A stretch of 64,000 bases of DNA from Bacillota bacterium (GTDB lineage Bacteria; Bacillota_A; Clostridia; Christensenellales; Aristaeellaceae). A model generated the notes under the pieces. The model had not been told where the DNA came from. It ran no database searches and worked only from the letters and a program-made list of their open reading frames with translations. Of the stretch, positions 52,008 through 60,476 are shown piece after piece. The DNA lies in assembly GCA_023421735.1 (NCBI GenBank), contig JAEZSP010000031.1, positions 1 to 64,000 on the forward strand. Direction: 5' to 3'. Every line of letters starts with the position of its first letter. Position 1 is the stretch's first letter. The translations under genes and the position numbers were made by a program.

Positions 52008-52134
52008 CGCATTTAAATGCCCCGGGGTTTGGGCCCCCGGGGCATTCGGCGAATGGATGATGGATGATCCCGAGTAAGGGATTCCAAAGGGCCGAGGGCC
52101 CTTTGGCGGGAGCGCGAGGGCAGCACCCTCGCCG
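52008..52134 (+). repeat. Intergenic hairpin repeat, family 1 copy E
   Basis: Starts TTTGCGCATTTAAATGCCCC, palindrome around GGGGTTTGGGCCCCC, then GGGATTCCAAAGGGCCGAGG, CCCTTTGGCGGG and the hairpin GAGGGCAGCACCCTC. It faces copy C head to head, 73 bases apart. Together they fill the luxS-HAD gap. Confidence 0.65.
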
Positions 52135-52155
52135 TTTCCCCCTTCCCCGCTTCCA

Positions 52156-52836
52156 CTACGCCATTCGCGCCACTTCGAGCAGGTCGTTGGCGACCTCAGG
52201 CCATTGGGATGCGGTACCGCGCGCCATATGGATGGTACGCATGCCGAGGGATCGGGCAGTTTGGAGATTATCGAGGCGGTCGTCGACGAAGCAGCAAGTT
52301 GCGGGATCGAGGCTGGCGCGATCGAGGAGCGCACGATAAACAGCGGGATCGGGTTTGGCTGCGGCGACATCGGTGGAGATGAGAACGTCGTCGAAAAGCT
52401 CGAGGAGCCCGGCGTTCAGGAACACGCGCTTGAGGGAAGGCATGGCGTTTGAGAGGAGGTAGAGGCCGCGCCCGCGCCCAAGCGCCTCGATGGCTGCGCG
52501 CGCGTCCGGATAGAAATCGTAGCGCGCGTCGTTTTCGGTCATATCGCGTGCGAGCGCGTCGGCCTCGCGGTCTGTGAGCGTCCAGGAAAGGCGCTTGGCG
52601 AGGTCGAGAAAGTAATTCCGACGCACGGCAAACTCCATGGTTTCATCGGTTATCGGAAGCGATTCGTCGAGATAGATCACCGCCGCGGCATCCATGGCGG
52701 CGGAAATCTCCGCCTGCGTTACGGTTGCCAGGCGCCCCGGGCCGATGATCTCCTCAAACCGCACGGTCGTCAGCCAGCTTCCGGCGCGCGGCAGGCAGAT
52801 CACGCCGCCCGCGTCCAGTATCATGTGCTCGGTCAT
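52156..52836 (-). CDS. HAD-superfamily hydrolase
   Basis: 226 residues from ATG 52836 after GGGAGAAGAAGG. Motif I is 'MILDAGGVICLPR', with the nucleophile aspartate but Gly instead of the usual second Asp (D-x-G-G form, seen in part of the HAD-IA group). Motif II 'LYLLSNAMP', a lysine in 'AAAKPDPAVYRALLDRA' and motif IV 'CCFVDDRLDNLQTARSLGM' are normal. It could be a phosphatase or dehalogenase-like enzyme with weak activity. Substrate unknown. Confidence 0.8.
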   Translation of the reverse strand: MTEHMILDAGGVICLPRAGSWLTTVRFEEIIGPGRLATVTQAEISAAMDAAAVIYLDESLPITDETMEFAVRRNYFLDLAKRLSWTLTDREADALARDMTENDARYDFYPDARAAIEALGRGRGLYLLSNAMPSLKRVFLNAGLLELFDDVLISTDVAAAKPDPAVYRALLDRASLDPATCCFVDDRLDNLQTARSLGMRTIHMARGTASQWPEVANDLLEVARMA

Positions 52837-53158
52837 CCTTCTTCTCCCTGCGTATTTTTTCCCCATTATAGCATATTCCCCGTGCGTCACACAATGACTT
52901 CCCTGTTTCCGGCTATATTTGAATATTTCCGACCATTGTTAAGTTGTGCATGTTGTCATATGCGTGCAATCGATTTAAAGGACTATGCACGATTTCAACA
53001 AAAACAGGGTGCCAAAATTGCCCCTATAGGTTTGCGCATGGCGGCTGAAATGAGATGAAATCGGTCAAAACGAATGAAATAAACGTTAAAAACTTTCGAC
53101 GGCCAAATTGATCATAAAATTACATTCAACAATTTACAATTTCCGTACCAAAAACGGA
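52837..53158. other. AT-rich intergenic region before small-ORF cluster
   Basis: About 320 bases, rich in A and T from 53080. I see no convincing gene, RNA motif or terminator. The promoter of the small-ORF cluster begins at its right end. Confidence 0.4.
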
Positions 53159-53186
53159 TTGACTTTGGCGCGCAGTGGGTTATAAT
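53159..53186 (+). promoter_or_regulatory. Promoter of the small-ORF cluster
   Basis: TTGACT (53159-53164) and TATAAT (53181-53186) are 16 bases apart, 45 bases before the first small ORF. Confidence 0.75.
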
Positions 53187-53230
53187 GACAGCGTTGGCAG
53201 ACAACGAGGATTTGGAAAGGAATGGTAGAT

Positions 53231-53407
53231 ATGAACCAAACAACTCACGTCATGCCGCGCTTACTCTCCGAGGATGCGGGACTCGGCGCATTCGTCGAGA
53301 TGCGGTATGATCACCCGAAACGCGCAAGAAAGGCATTCGCAAAAACGCGCATGCTGGCGACTGGAATCGCAAAGACGGCGGTCGCACTGATTGCGCACCT
53401 GAGATAA
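53231..53407 (+). CDS. Small basic protein SP1 of unknown function
   Basis: 58 residues from ATG 53231, with GGAAAGGA upstream; an ATG at 53222 overlaps that site. The sequence is basic ('MRYDHPKRARKAFAKTRML') with a hydrophobic C-terminal helix ('ATGIAKTAVALIAHL'). It is the first of four tiny ORFs. I recognise no family. A GCGTCC-AGA-GGACGC hairpin (53424-53438) lies between it and the next ORF. Confidence 0.5.
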   Translation: MNQTTHVMPRLLSEDAGLGAFVEMRYDHPKRARKAFAKTRMLATGIAKTAVALIAHLR

Positions 53408-53457
53408 AACAACGACAACCGAAGCGTCCAGAGGACGCATAATAGGAGGATAAAAAA

Positions 53458-53706
53458 ATGTTTGAACTTTTCAATAATGTGAACGCAGCGACGTTCTCGA
53501 ACAGCGAACCTGCAACCCTTTACACCGCGGCAAGGGCCGTCTACGGATACAAGGAAATGCTGAACATGGAGCCTGCGCCCTTTGACTATGTGCCGCACAC
53601 CGCGCCGCGCAAGGGCATTCGCTCCCTCAAGGAATTGTTCGTTCGGCACAAGTCGCCCCGTACCCCCTCGTATCACGCGCCCCGCAGGGCAATGGTCAAC
53701 GGATAA
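53458..53706 (+). CDS. Small basic protein SP2 of unknown function
   Basis: 82 residues with a strong TAGGAGG site. 'RAVYGYKEMLNMEPAPFDYV' shares the pattern R-x-VYG-KE-x-x-NM-x-P-x-x-F-x-YVP with SP3, and 'FDYVPHTAPRKGIRSL' shares FD...APRKG with SP4. The C-terminus is rich in Arg, Pro and His. No signal peptide or membrane segment. The shared motif shows the frame is real and that the cluster contains paralogues. Confidence 0.65.
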   Translation: MFELFNNVNAATFSNSEPATLYTAARAVYGYKEMLNMEPAPFDYVPHTAPRKGIRSLKELFVRHKSPRTPSYHAPRRAMVNG

Positions 53707-53707
53707 A

Positions 53708-53885
53708 CGGGTCGAGTTGCTGAGGCGGCCAGGTCAGGCTGCCCCGTCCACGATGCCCCGCTTCCGAGTCGGAGGGCGCGCGGACGGGCGGTGAGACCCG
53801 ATCAAGGCGGCGAAAGCCGCGCACAATGTGATGTCTGCTGAATACTCGGCCTCGCAAACGCGGGGTCGTTTATTTTTTTCTCTCT
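53708..53885 (+). ncRNA. Candidate structured RNA following SP2
   Basis: The GC-rich stretch after the SP2 stop folds well by eye. CGGGTC (53708-53713) pairs with GACCCG (53795-53800) and encloses CCCGTCC (53743-53749) paired with GGACGGG (53782-53788) and a terminal CTTCC/GGAGG hairpin. Next comes GCGGC-GAAA-GCCGC (53807-53820), a GNRA-capped hairpin. It ends in a terminator: CGGCCTCGC (53847-53855) with GCGGGGTCG (53860-53868) and a T-rich tail. No known family was recognised. It may be a processed RNA or a structured 3' untranslated region. Confidence 0.45.
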
Positions 53886-54069
53886 GTTTTTCAATGGATT
53901 ACAACGATAGGCGGAGAATTATATGTGATGTGCACAAAAAAAGAAGGCGAAAGCTGCGTTTGGTAAACGATGCGTTAGGATGATCTGACACGGGGATGAT
54001 CCATCGAATCTCCATCCCGAATTTACCGGATTCAAACAATTAACCCAGTTAGTTGGTTGGGATTCGGGT

Positions 54070-54075
54070 TATAAT
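54070..54075 (+). promoter_or_regulatory. -10 box before SP3
   Basis: TATAAT at 54070-54075 lies 50 bases before SP3. The -35 region is weak (no clear TTGACA), so an activator or another sigma factor may be involved. Between 53886 and 54069 I see no gene. Confidence 0.45.
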
Positions 54076-54124
54076 AAAGACGTCGGGAAGGAAGCCGACG
54101 AAGAAATCAAAGGAGGAAAAAACC

Positions 54125-54328
54125 ATGAAGACCAATCTGTATGATGTTTCCCGCCACGTTTACGGCAAGGAAGTTTCCAATATGCAGCCCATTGCCTTCG
54201 GCTATGTGCCCACGAAGCAGCGCGTTGAGGCCGCAAAGGCAGTCGAGAACAACGCCTTCTGCGTCGGCGAATATTGCTACAGCAGTAACAGCGGTCGGTT
54301 CGTCCGCACAGCCGCGCAGCACGGCTAA
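54125..54328 (+). CDS. Small protein SP3 of unknown function
   Basis: 67 residues, ATG after AAAGGAGG. 'SRHVYGKEVSNMQPIAFGYV' matches SP2 over the N-terminal motif. The C-terminal half differs: 'NNAFCVGEYCYSSNSGRFVR' has two cysteines five residues apart. No signal peptide or membrane segment. It is followed after 62 bases by SP4. Confidence 0.65.
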   Translation: MKTNLYDVSRHVYGKEVSNMQPIAFGYVPTKQRVEAAKAVENNAFCVGEYCYSSNSGRFVRTAAQHG

Positions 54329-54390
54329 TGGAAACCCGATTGACAGGAGGATACCCAAGAAGCCGCATGATCAGAAAGGAAGTGGTACAT

Positions 54391-54561
54391 ATGTTTCGGA
54401 ACATGATGATGGCAGATGTCGGTCAGAACCTTCAGTCGTTTGATGTGTTCGCGCCCAGGAAAGGCCGATTGGTGAAGGCAGTGCGGGCGTTGATGTCCGT
54501 ACGGCGCCCCCGCCCGGCATACACCGGTGAATGTGCGTGTGTGTCCTGCCGGGCTCTCTGA
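54391..54561 (+). CDS. Small basic protein SP4 of unknown function
   Basis: 56 residues from ATG 54391 with GGAAGTGG upstream; ATG 54367 is possible. 'NLQSFDVFAPRKGRLVKAVR' resembles the FD...APRKG segment of SP2. It ends 'YTGECACVSCRAL', with three cysteines. A strong terminator follows after 13 bases, so SP3-SP4 form a unit. Confidence 0.55.
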   Translation: MFRNMMMADVGQNLQSFDVFAPRKGRLVKAVRALMSVRRPRPAYTGECACVSCRAL

Positions 54562-54574
54562 CGAGACAAAGACG

Positions 54575-54604
54575 CCCCGACGAAAAAACGTCGGGGTTGT
54601 TTTT
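54575..54604. terminator. Bidirectional terminator between SP4 and the HD gene
   Basis: CCCCGACG (54575-54582) pairs perfectly with CGTCGGGG (54589-54596) around six A, followed by TTGTTTTTTT. It can end the small-ORF unit and the convergent glycan operon. Confidence 0.85.
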
Positions 54605-55228
54605 TTATGCTTCGCCGTCCCACTCGCGGAGGAATTCCTCCAGAAATCCGCGCATATAAAGGTCCCGGCTTTCGGCGCGGCGCCGTCCTTCCGCGGTATT
54701 CATGCGCGATTTCAGTTGGAAAAGCTTTTCGTAAAAGTGGTTGACGGTGGTCGATTCGCTGGCGCGGTATTCTGCCTCGGTCATGTGCGCGCGCGGAGGA
54801 ACATCCGGGTCATGGAGCGCGCGACCCCGGCTTCCCCCGTAGGCGAAAGCGCGCGCGATGCCCAGCGCGCCGATGGCGTCCAATCGATCTGCATCCTGTA
54901 CGATCATTCCCTCAATCGCACGCGGACGCATCCCGTTGCCGCCCTTGAAGGAGACTGTTGTGATGGCGTCCAAGATCTCCGCGGCCTTGGGGTGATTTGC
55001 CAGAAAGGAGGTTGCGTTGCGGTTTCCGCCGCCGGAGAAGAGTTTGGGGTCGTCCACATCGTGCAAGATGGCCGCAAGCGCAACGATTTCGGCGTCGCCA
55101 CCTTCGACTTCTTGAATCGCCAGAGCGGTCCTGTAGACGCGCAGGGTATGAAACCAGTCGTGACCGCTGGCATCGCCCTGAAACAACTCGCGTGCGAAGG
55201 CCAGCGCCGCGTCGTTTTTTTCTCTCAT
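54605..55228 (-). CDS. HD-domain phosphohydrolase (YpgQ-like)
   Basis: 207 residues from ATG 55228 after GGAGG. 'SGHDWFHTLRVYRTALAI' gives the first histidine, 'LAAILHDVDDPKLF' the HD pair and 'VQDADRLDAIGALGIARAFAYGG' the final aspartate. This pattern is that of YpgQ/YedJ-type enzymes, which hydrolyse nucleoside triphosphates or other phosphates. It is the last gene of a six-gene operon and overlaps the rsmF-like gene by four bases. Confidence 0.85.
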   Translation of the reverse strand: MREKNDAALAFARELFQGDASGHDWFHTLRVYRTALAIQEVEGGDAEIVALAAILHDVDDPKLFSGGGNRNATSFLANHPKAAEILDAITTVSFKGGNGMRPRAIEGMIVQDADRLDAIGALGIARAFAYGGSRGRALHDPDVPPRAHMTEAEYRASESTTVNHFYEKLFQLKSRMNTAEGRRRAESRDLYMRGFLEEFLREWDGEA

Positions 55229-56518
55229 GATTGCCTCCGAAGCCCCTTGGGCAGGTGATTTTTGAGCATGCCACCGGAGGCCTTGCCCCAACCGAGCGGC
55301 AGCGTGTCGTGCGTCGCCACCAGCCAGCGTGCGCCCGCGAAGGGAACCGCTTCGCCCCGCAGAAAGGCACGCGCGGCATCTTCGCCAAGCGGCGCGGTCG
55401 GAAGATCGTGTGTAAATGCCATCGCCAGCGCATGCAGGGGTTCTGTTCGACCCGGAAAGAGGCGCACGAGCGCAAGTCCTGGCGCAAGAACCCGCAGTCC
55501 GTCGATCGGCGGTGCGAGCGCAGGGCAGGCATAGAGCACATCGCCCCAGAGCACGGGATTGCTTCCGGGCGGGAACGGCGCATATTCCGCGCGATAGCGC
55601 GCCTCCGCCGCGCGCGCGGCAGGATCGACAACCGGCCGCACCTCCGGACACGGATGCGTGCCCGCCCGGACAAACAACGCGGCAAACTGACCGTCGCCGC
55701 GCGTGCGATGCGGCCAGACGCGGAGCATGCCGTTTATGGACGAACCGAGGCCGGAAAGCGAAAAATCGCAGGGGGTGAAATCGGGATGCGCCGCGCAAAA
55801 CCCACGTACCACGCCCTCGTTTTCGATCTGATTATATGTGCAGGTCGAGTAGACGAGCCGTCCACCGGGGGCGACCATCTTCGCCGCTTCGCATAAAATG
55901 GCGGTCTGACGCTTTGCGCACCCGGCGGGCGCGGAGGCACGCCATTCGTCCCGCGCAGCGGCATCGCGGCGGAACATGCCCTCGCCCGAACATGGTGCGT
56001 CGACCAGAACCGCATCGAACGCCTCCGGCCAGCGCGCGGAGAGCCGTTCCGGCAATTCCGAGACGACCACGGCATTCGGAATGCCCAGACGCTCGATGTT
56101 TCCCGCCAACACCCGTGCGCGCTTGCGGTCCGGTTCGTTTGCGACGAGCACACCTTTGCCCCCGCACGCGGCGGCAAGCTGCGTTGCCTTTCCGCCCGGC
56201 GCGGCGCATAGATCGAGCACCCGCTCGCCGGGTTGTGCGTTCAGAACCGCTGCCGGCATCATCGCGCTCGCCTCCTGTACGTAAAACGCGCCGGAATGAT
56301 GCGCGATCGATGCGCCGGGACGCGCGCCGTCTTTCAGATAATATCCCCCCCGCCGCCCACGGTACGGGGGATTCGACGAATTCTGCCGCGGAAAAAGGCC
56401 GCAGGGGATTTGTCCGCAGCGCCAGCGCGGGCTTTTCTTCCAGGGCCGCGAGAAAGGCGCCCAGCTCGTTCCCGAGCAAGGCGCGCATGGAAGCAACGAA
56501 TTCCGATGGCAGGTTCAC
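55225..56518 (-). pseudogene. RsmF-like rRNA cytosine methyltransferase with a frameshift
   Basis: GTG at 56518 overlaps the upstream stop (GTGA) and begins 'NLPSEFVASMRALLGNELGA'. This frame runs to 'ESPVPWAAGG' and then breaks at a run of seven C (56345-56351; G on the coding strand). One G fewer restores 'AGGYYLKDGARPGASIAHHS' and the rest of an RsmF/NOL1 protein: 'LCAAPGGKATQLAA' for SAM binding, 'DAPCSGEGMFRRD' and 'YSTCTYN' with the two catalytic cysteines, and the C-terminal RsmF domain. The whole would be about 430 residues. A homopolymer error in the assembly is as likely as a true mutation or phase variation. Confidence 0.75.
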
Positions 56519-58719
56519 GCGCGCGGACACCTCCTCGCCGCTTCGATGTAGAAATTCTGCATGCCGCGTGCGTTTTCCTGGATATCAAAGCCCCCCGCAC
56601 GCACGGCGGAAATTGCGTCCGCGCTCACCTTCGCGCGATCTGTGGGAACGACGAAGCGGGAGAGAGATTCCACCCACGAAGCGGTGGAATTGATGGGTAG
56701 ATAGCTGATCAGACTTGTCAGCTTTGCATCGCGCGTGACCTGATCGCTCACGAACGTCCGAAGCCCCGCGCATTGCCATTCAACCAGCACGTTCGGGAAG
56801 CCCTCCCACAAGGATGGGAGGAGCATGGCATCAAACGCGGATAGAAGCGTCGCCACGTCCGTGCGCACACCCAGCACGAGCACGTTCTTCCCGATGCCCA
56901 GATCTGCGATTTTTCGCTCCGTTTCCGGGCGCAGTGCACCGCCGCCGACCAGTGCGAGCTTCGCAGTCGGATTGATTTGCAGATAATCCGCAAAGACCTC
57001 CAGCAGGAAGGGGTGGTTTTTCGCCGGCGTATAGTTGGCGACGGAGCCGATCAACAGCGCATCGCCCACGCCTAACGCCTGACGCTGTTTTTCCCGCGCG
57101 GCGGGGTCGAACTGATAGATTTCCGGCTCCACCGAATTACGCGCCACGGAGAACGGATGCGTTTGGAAAAGCCATTCGCCCGCCTCCGCCCCGCAGGCAT
57201 ACGCGTCTGTATACAATCGGTCAAACAACGGCCTGAGCAGCCGGTGCGCCGTCAGGTACTTGCAGTAGCTGTTTCTCGAGTGTGCCACGCGCACCTTCGC
57301 GCCGCCGAGCAACGCCCCAAGCATCTCCAAGGTGAGCGTGCAGGAATTTCCGTGTGCGTGCACGATCTGATACCGACCGCGCCGCACGATGTGCGCAAGC
57401 CGCAGGACATAACCGATGGGGTTGCGCGTGCGATTGCCCGCGATATAAAGTTTCGAGCCCATGCCGAGAATTTGATCGCGAATCTCAGCAGGCGGCTTTT
57501 TGATCGCAACAAAGTCGATCTGGACGCTGCCCCATTCCATGGAGCGCGCGTACCGCAGCGTTGAGAGGGTTGGGCCGTCGAACTGCATGGGGACGGAGAT
57601 GACGGTCAAGACCTTCGGCGCGGGTTCCGCCTTGTGTGCGGGCAGTTCATATAGCGCGCGCTGCCCCTCGAACGCCGCTTCGAGCATGATGCGCATGCCG
57701 AGACGGTCGAACCGGGGATGCAGACTGCCGTATCGGCCCGGCGCGAATACGCGCGCCAGCGGGACGATTTCTTCCCCGTCTATGACAGAAACCGACCGCA
57801 TGTGTGATTTGTCGGGAGCGGTATCCAGTGTGACGAGTCCGTTTGCGCCCACGGATACGGCGCCCCCGCCTGCAATCGATGACCAGAGCTGTGCGTGTTC
57901 GAGCGTGCGATCCCTCAGCAAATGGTAGCCGTCGACGCCGCCCAGCCGACAGAAGGAGATGATTTGATCGTCCGACAGCCACGTGCTATGGGAAACGATG
58001 TCCTCGTCCGCGAGGGTAAAGGGGTTCTCTCCATCCATGTCAAACGTCAAAAGCCGCGCATGCCGGACTGCTCCCTCCATCCAGCAATGATGCGCGAGAA
58101 AGCGCGTGCCGGAGGGGTTGATCGAGAGCGCGTCAATTTGATTGGCCGCGCCCCGCATGGACGCCTTTTCCTCAAATGCGCGCAGCGCCGTTGCCGTCAG
58201 GATGGGCGTTGTTTCGCTCGTTTCGAGGTTCACGCGGACGATCTGCCAATCCCCAGCCTCCGGCGCGGTGCCGAGCGCGGTCTTGCCGTCCTTCGCAATT
58301 GCCCTGACAGGCACGGGCAGCACGCGCAGCGTGCGCTTTTCATCGACGTCATAGACGACCGATACGGGTTTTCCATCCTGTAGATCGCCATACAGCACGC
58401 GATTTTTATAGTCCGGCCCCAGCCACGCAAGCATGCGATTTTGATTCAGTGCCCGCGTGTCGGCAAATTTGCTGAAGTGTCCGCCTTCGATCAGATAGAG
58501 CCCCGCCAAAGAGGAATCGGCCGCGTCCGCGCGCAACGCCAAGACGCGCTTGCCCGACAAATCCCACGGCGCGTCACTTCCGCAGAACCATTCGCCCCCG
58601 TCGTCAGGGGAGACGCGCCGAAGCGCCCCCTCGCCGTGCCTGTTTCCGAAGAACGCAAAGCGCGCTTCCGAGAATCTCGTCAGCGCTTTGGTATATTTGG
58701 ATCCGGACGATTCATTCAC
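56515..58719 (-). CDS. Beta-propeller-like / GT4 glycosyltransferase fusion
   Basis: 734 residues from GTG 58719 (GGGAGG upstream). Residues 1-370 show repeated beta-strand motifs with 'DALSINPSGTRFLAHHCW' and 'FTLADEDIVSHSTWLSDDQI', as in TolB/oligogalacturonide-lyase-like propellers. From 'APKVLTVISVPMQFDGPTLSTL' (about 372) a GT-B enzyme starts: 'YQIVHAHGNSCTLTLEM', 'LLIGSVANYTPAKNHPFLLE' near 575, 'LALVGGGALRPE' and 'LPSLWEGFPNVLVEWQCAG' with the catalytic E-x7-E region. The propeller may bind the acceptor glycan. Neighbours indicate exopolysaccharide synthesis. Confidence 0.8.
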   Translation of the reverse strand: MNESSGSKYTKALTRFSEARFAFFGNRHGEGALRRVSPDDGGEWFCGSDAPWDLSGKRVLALRADAADSSLAGLYLIEGGHFSKFADTRALNQNRMLAWLGPDYKNRVLYGDLQDGKPVSVVYDVDEKRTLRVLPVPVRAIAKDGKTALGTAPEAGDWQIVRVNLETSETTPILTATALRAFEEKASMRGAANQIDALSINPSGTRFLAHHCWMEGAVRHARLLTFDMDGENPFTLADEDIVSHSTWLSDDQIISFCRLGGVDGYHLLRDRTLEHAQLWSSIAGGGAVSVGANGLVTLDTAPDKSHMRSVSVIDGEEIVPLARVFAPGRYGSLHPRFDRLGMRIMLEAAFEGQRALYELPAHKAEPAPKVLTVISVPMQFDGPTLSTLRYARSMEWGSVQIDFVAIKKPPAEIRDQILGMGSKLYIAGNRTRNPIGYVLRLAHIVRRGRYQIVHAHGNSCTLTLEMLGALLGGAKVRVAHSRNSYCKYLTAHRLLRPLFDRLYTDAYACGAEAGEWLFQTHPFSVARNSVEPEIYQFDPAAREKQRQALGVGDALLIGSVANYTPAKNHPFLLEVFADYLQINPTAKLALVGGGALRPETERKIADLGIGKNVLVLGVRTDVATLLSAFDAMLLPSLWEGFPNVLVEWQCAGLRTFVSDQVTRDAKLTSLISYLPINSTASWVESLSRFVVPTDRAKVSADAISAVRAGGFDIQENARGMQNFYIEAARRCPRA

Positions 58720-58761
58720 CCGTAACCTCCCTAATCCGGGGCGCCTCCCCGCAACCGGGTG

Positions 58762-59613
58762 TCACTCCAGCGCCCTGAGTTTCTCCGGCAGCACGCCGGT
58801 TTTTTCGTACTCGAGAATTTTCGCATCGACGAGGGTGCGATACCAGTCACATTCGAGATAGTGAAACAGATATCCCTCGCGTCCGTCGAGAAAGCCGAGA
58901 CGGAAGAAATAATTGTAACAAAACCATAGTTTGGCGCGCAGAAAGCGTGGCGCGCGATAGTAAAGGCCAAACTTGGCGCGACGCTTTTTGCGGATGGCGG
59001 CATCGGTATTGACGTCGGCGGATGCGCCGGAAACGAATGTCACGTAATCGAGCATCTCGCGGGTTGCGTACCAGTTGTAGCGCGCAATGTAGTGCGAAAC
59101 GTCTTTGAAATCGCGGTGAATAAACCGGGATTTGATCAATATGGATGTGCCGTCCGAAAGAACGGTGTGCGCGTCGCGCCGCCGGTCTTCAATGCGTCCC
59201 ACCCCTGTTTTGAAGAGCATCAGCTTGCGCTTTTTCGAGATGCCGTGATTGATCGCCCGGTCGAGGAAGTAATAGGTCGCCTCCATGGCGATGCCCGCCA
59301 CGCGCCCTTCTCCGATGAGCGCCTCGCACTCCCGCACGACGTCCGGGGTCATGCGCTCGTCCGCGTCGATTCGCAGTGTCCAGGCGGTCCGAATCTGTGC
59401 GTTGTCGATCGCCCAATTGAATTGTTTGGCGTAATATTCAAATTCGTTTACGAATACATCGGCGCCCAACGCGCGCGCGATTTCAACGGTCTTGTCGGTG
59501 GAACCGCAATCGACGACGACCGCGCGCGAACAGAATCCCGCGATGGACATCAGGCAATCACGCAGGTTCCGCTCCTCATTTTTCGTCAGGATAATCGCCG
59601 TGATATCGGCCAT
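58762..59613 (-). CDS. Family 2 glycosyltransferase
   Basis: 283 residues from ATG 59613, which has GGAGGA six bases upstream; an ATG at 59619 overlaps the epimerase stop. 'ITAIILTKNEERNLRDCLMSI', 'VVVDCGSTDKTVEIAR' and 'LRIDADERM' (the DxD site near 98) place it with WaaE/KdtX-like GT2 enzymes. The C-terminal third ends with a hydrophobic-aromatic helix ('LWFCYNYFFRLGFLDG'), suggesting membrane association. Confidence 0.88.
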   Translation of the reverse strand: MADITAIILTKNEERNLRDCLMSIAGFCSRAVVVDCGSTDKTVEIARALGADVFVNEFEYYAKQFNWAIDNAQIRTAWTLRIDADERMTPDVVRECEALIGEGRVAGIAMEATYYFLDRAINHGISKKRKLMLFKTGVGRIEDRRRDAHTVLSDGTSILIKSRFIHRDFKDVSHYIARYNWYATREMLDYVTFVSGASADVNTDAAIRKKRRAKFGLYYRAPRFLRAKLWFCYNYFFRLGFLDGREGYLFHYLECDWYRTLVDAKILEYEKTGVLPEKLRALE

Positions 59614-59615
59614 GC

Positions 59616-60476
59616 TCATTCCTCCGTGCGCCTGATGGATTCCGAAAACCCGACAACGCGATAGTCGCGCGGATAGGCCGACATCGCCTGCTCATAAGCG
59701 ATCCCGCCGAACGCCTTGCGGATGAGGGTGGATGTGCCCAAAAATCGCAAAAACGGATTAAAAAGCCGCGTAAAACGGATTTTTTCGCCGCGCACGCGCG
59801 CGATCTCCCGCATCAGGTCCGTTGCGCAGACTTGCTCTGCGTCCTGCGGATAAAAATAACCCGCTGTGCGATCGTCGATGAGAAGGCGAATGAATTCCGC
59901 CAGATTCTCAACATAGAGGACGCTGCGCGCGCCCGGCATATCGGGAAAAAAGGGCAGCTTGCCTGCCCACTCGGAGAGCGTGGCGTAATTGCCGCGGCAG
60001 CCCTTTCCATAAACGGTGGGCAATCTGAGAATCGCCACCCGGAAGCGGTCGTCCGCCAGCGTCAGAATGTCATGCTCCGCCAGAAGCTTGCTCTCGCCGT
60101 AGGCATTTTCCGGCGCGGGCGGCGTATCCGGCCCGACGATGCGGGAATGCCCCGCGCGTGCCGGCGCGCCGTAAACGATCATGCTCGACAAAAAAAGAAA
60201 GTGCCGACAACCGTCCGCCTTCGCCTTTTTTGCGGCAGCAAATGCGAGATCGCGGTTGACGGACATATACGCCTCCCGCATGGCACTGTTATACTTCACG
60301 TGGGCGAGTCCCGCGACGTGCAAAACGGCGTCATAATTTGAAAAATCGGTCGTGCGCCACGCATCTCCCCGCAGCGAGATGGCGTCGACCTGATATTCAT
60401 CCGGGAACTGCAGGACGTGCGCGCGAAATGCCGCGCCGATGAAGCTTCCGGTTCCGGTCATGAGGATGCTACGCAT
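59616..60476 (-). CDS. NAD-dependent nucleotide-sugar epimerase/dehydratase
   Basis: 286 residues from ATG 60476; a GTG at 60488 is an alternative. '[20 protein letters not shown]' is a Rossmann T-G-x-x-G-x-x-G variant. 'VLHVAGLAHV', the serine-rich 'FLFLSSMIVYG' and 'YGESKLLAEHDIL' (Tyr-x-x-x-Lys) are the catalytic elements of extended SDRs. The order after a sugar transferase is common: such proteins reduce or epimerise the lipid-linked first sugar. It overlaps genes on both sides. Confidence 0.87.
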   Translation of the reverse strand: MRSILMTGTGSFIGAAFRAHVLQFPDEYQVDAISLRGDAWRTTDFSNYDAVLHVAGLAHVKYNSAMREAYMSVNRDLAFAAAKKAKADGCRHFLFLSSMIVYGAPARAGHSRIVGPDTPPAPENAYGESKLLAEHDILTLADDRFRVAILRLPTVYGKGCRGNYATLSEWAGKLPFFPDMPGARSVLYVENLAEFIRLLIDDRTAGYFYPQDAEQVCATDLMREIARVRGEKIRFTRLFNPFLRFLGTSTLIRKAFGGIAYEQAMSAYPRDYRVVGFSESIRRTEE

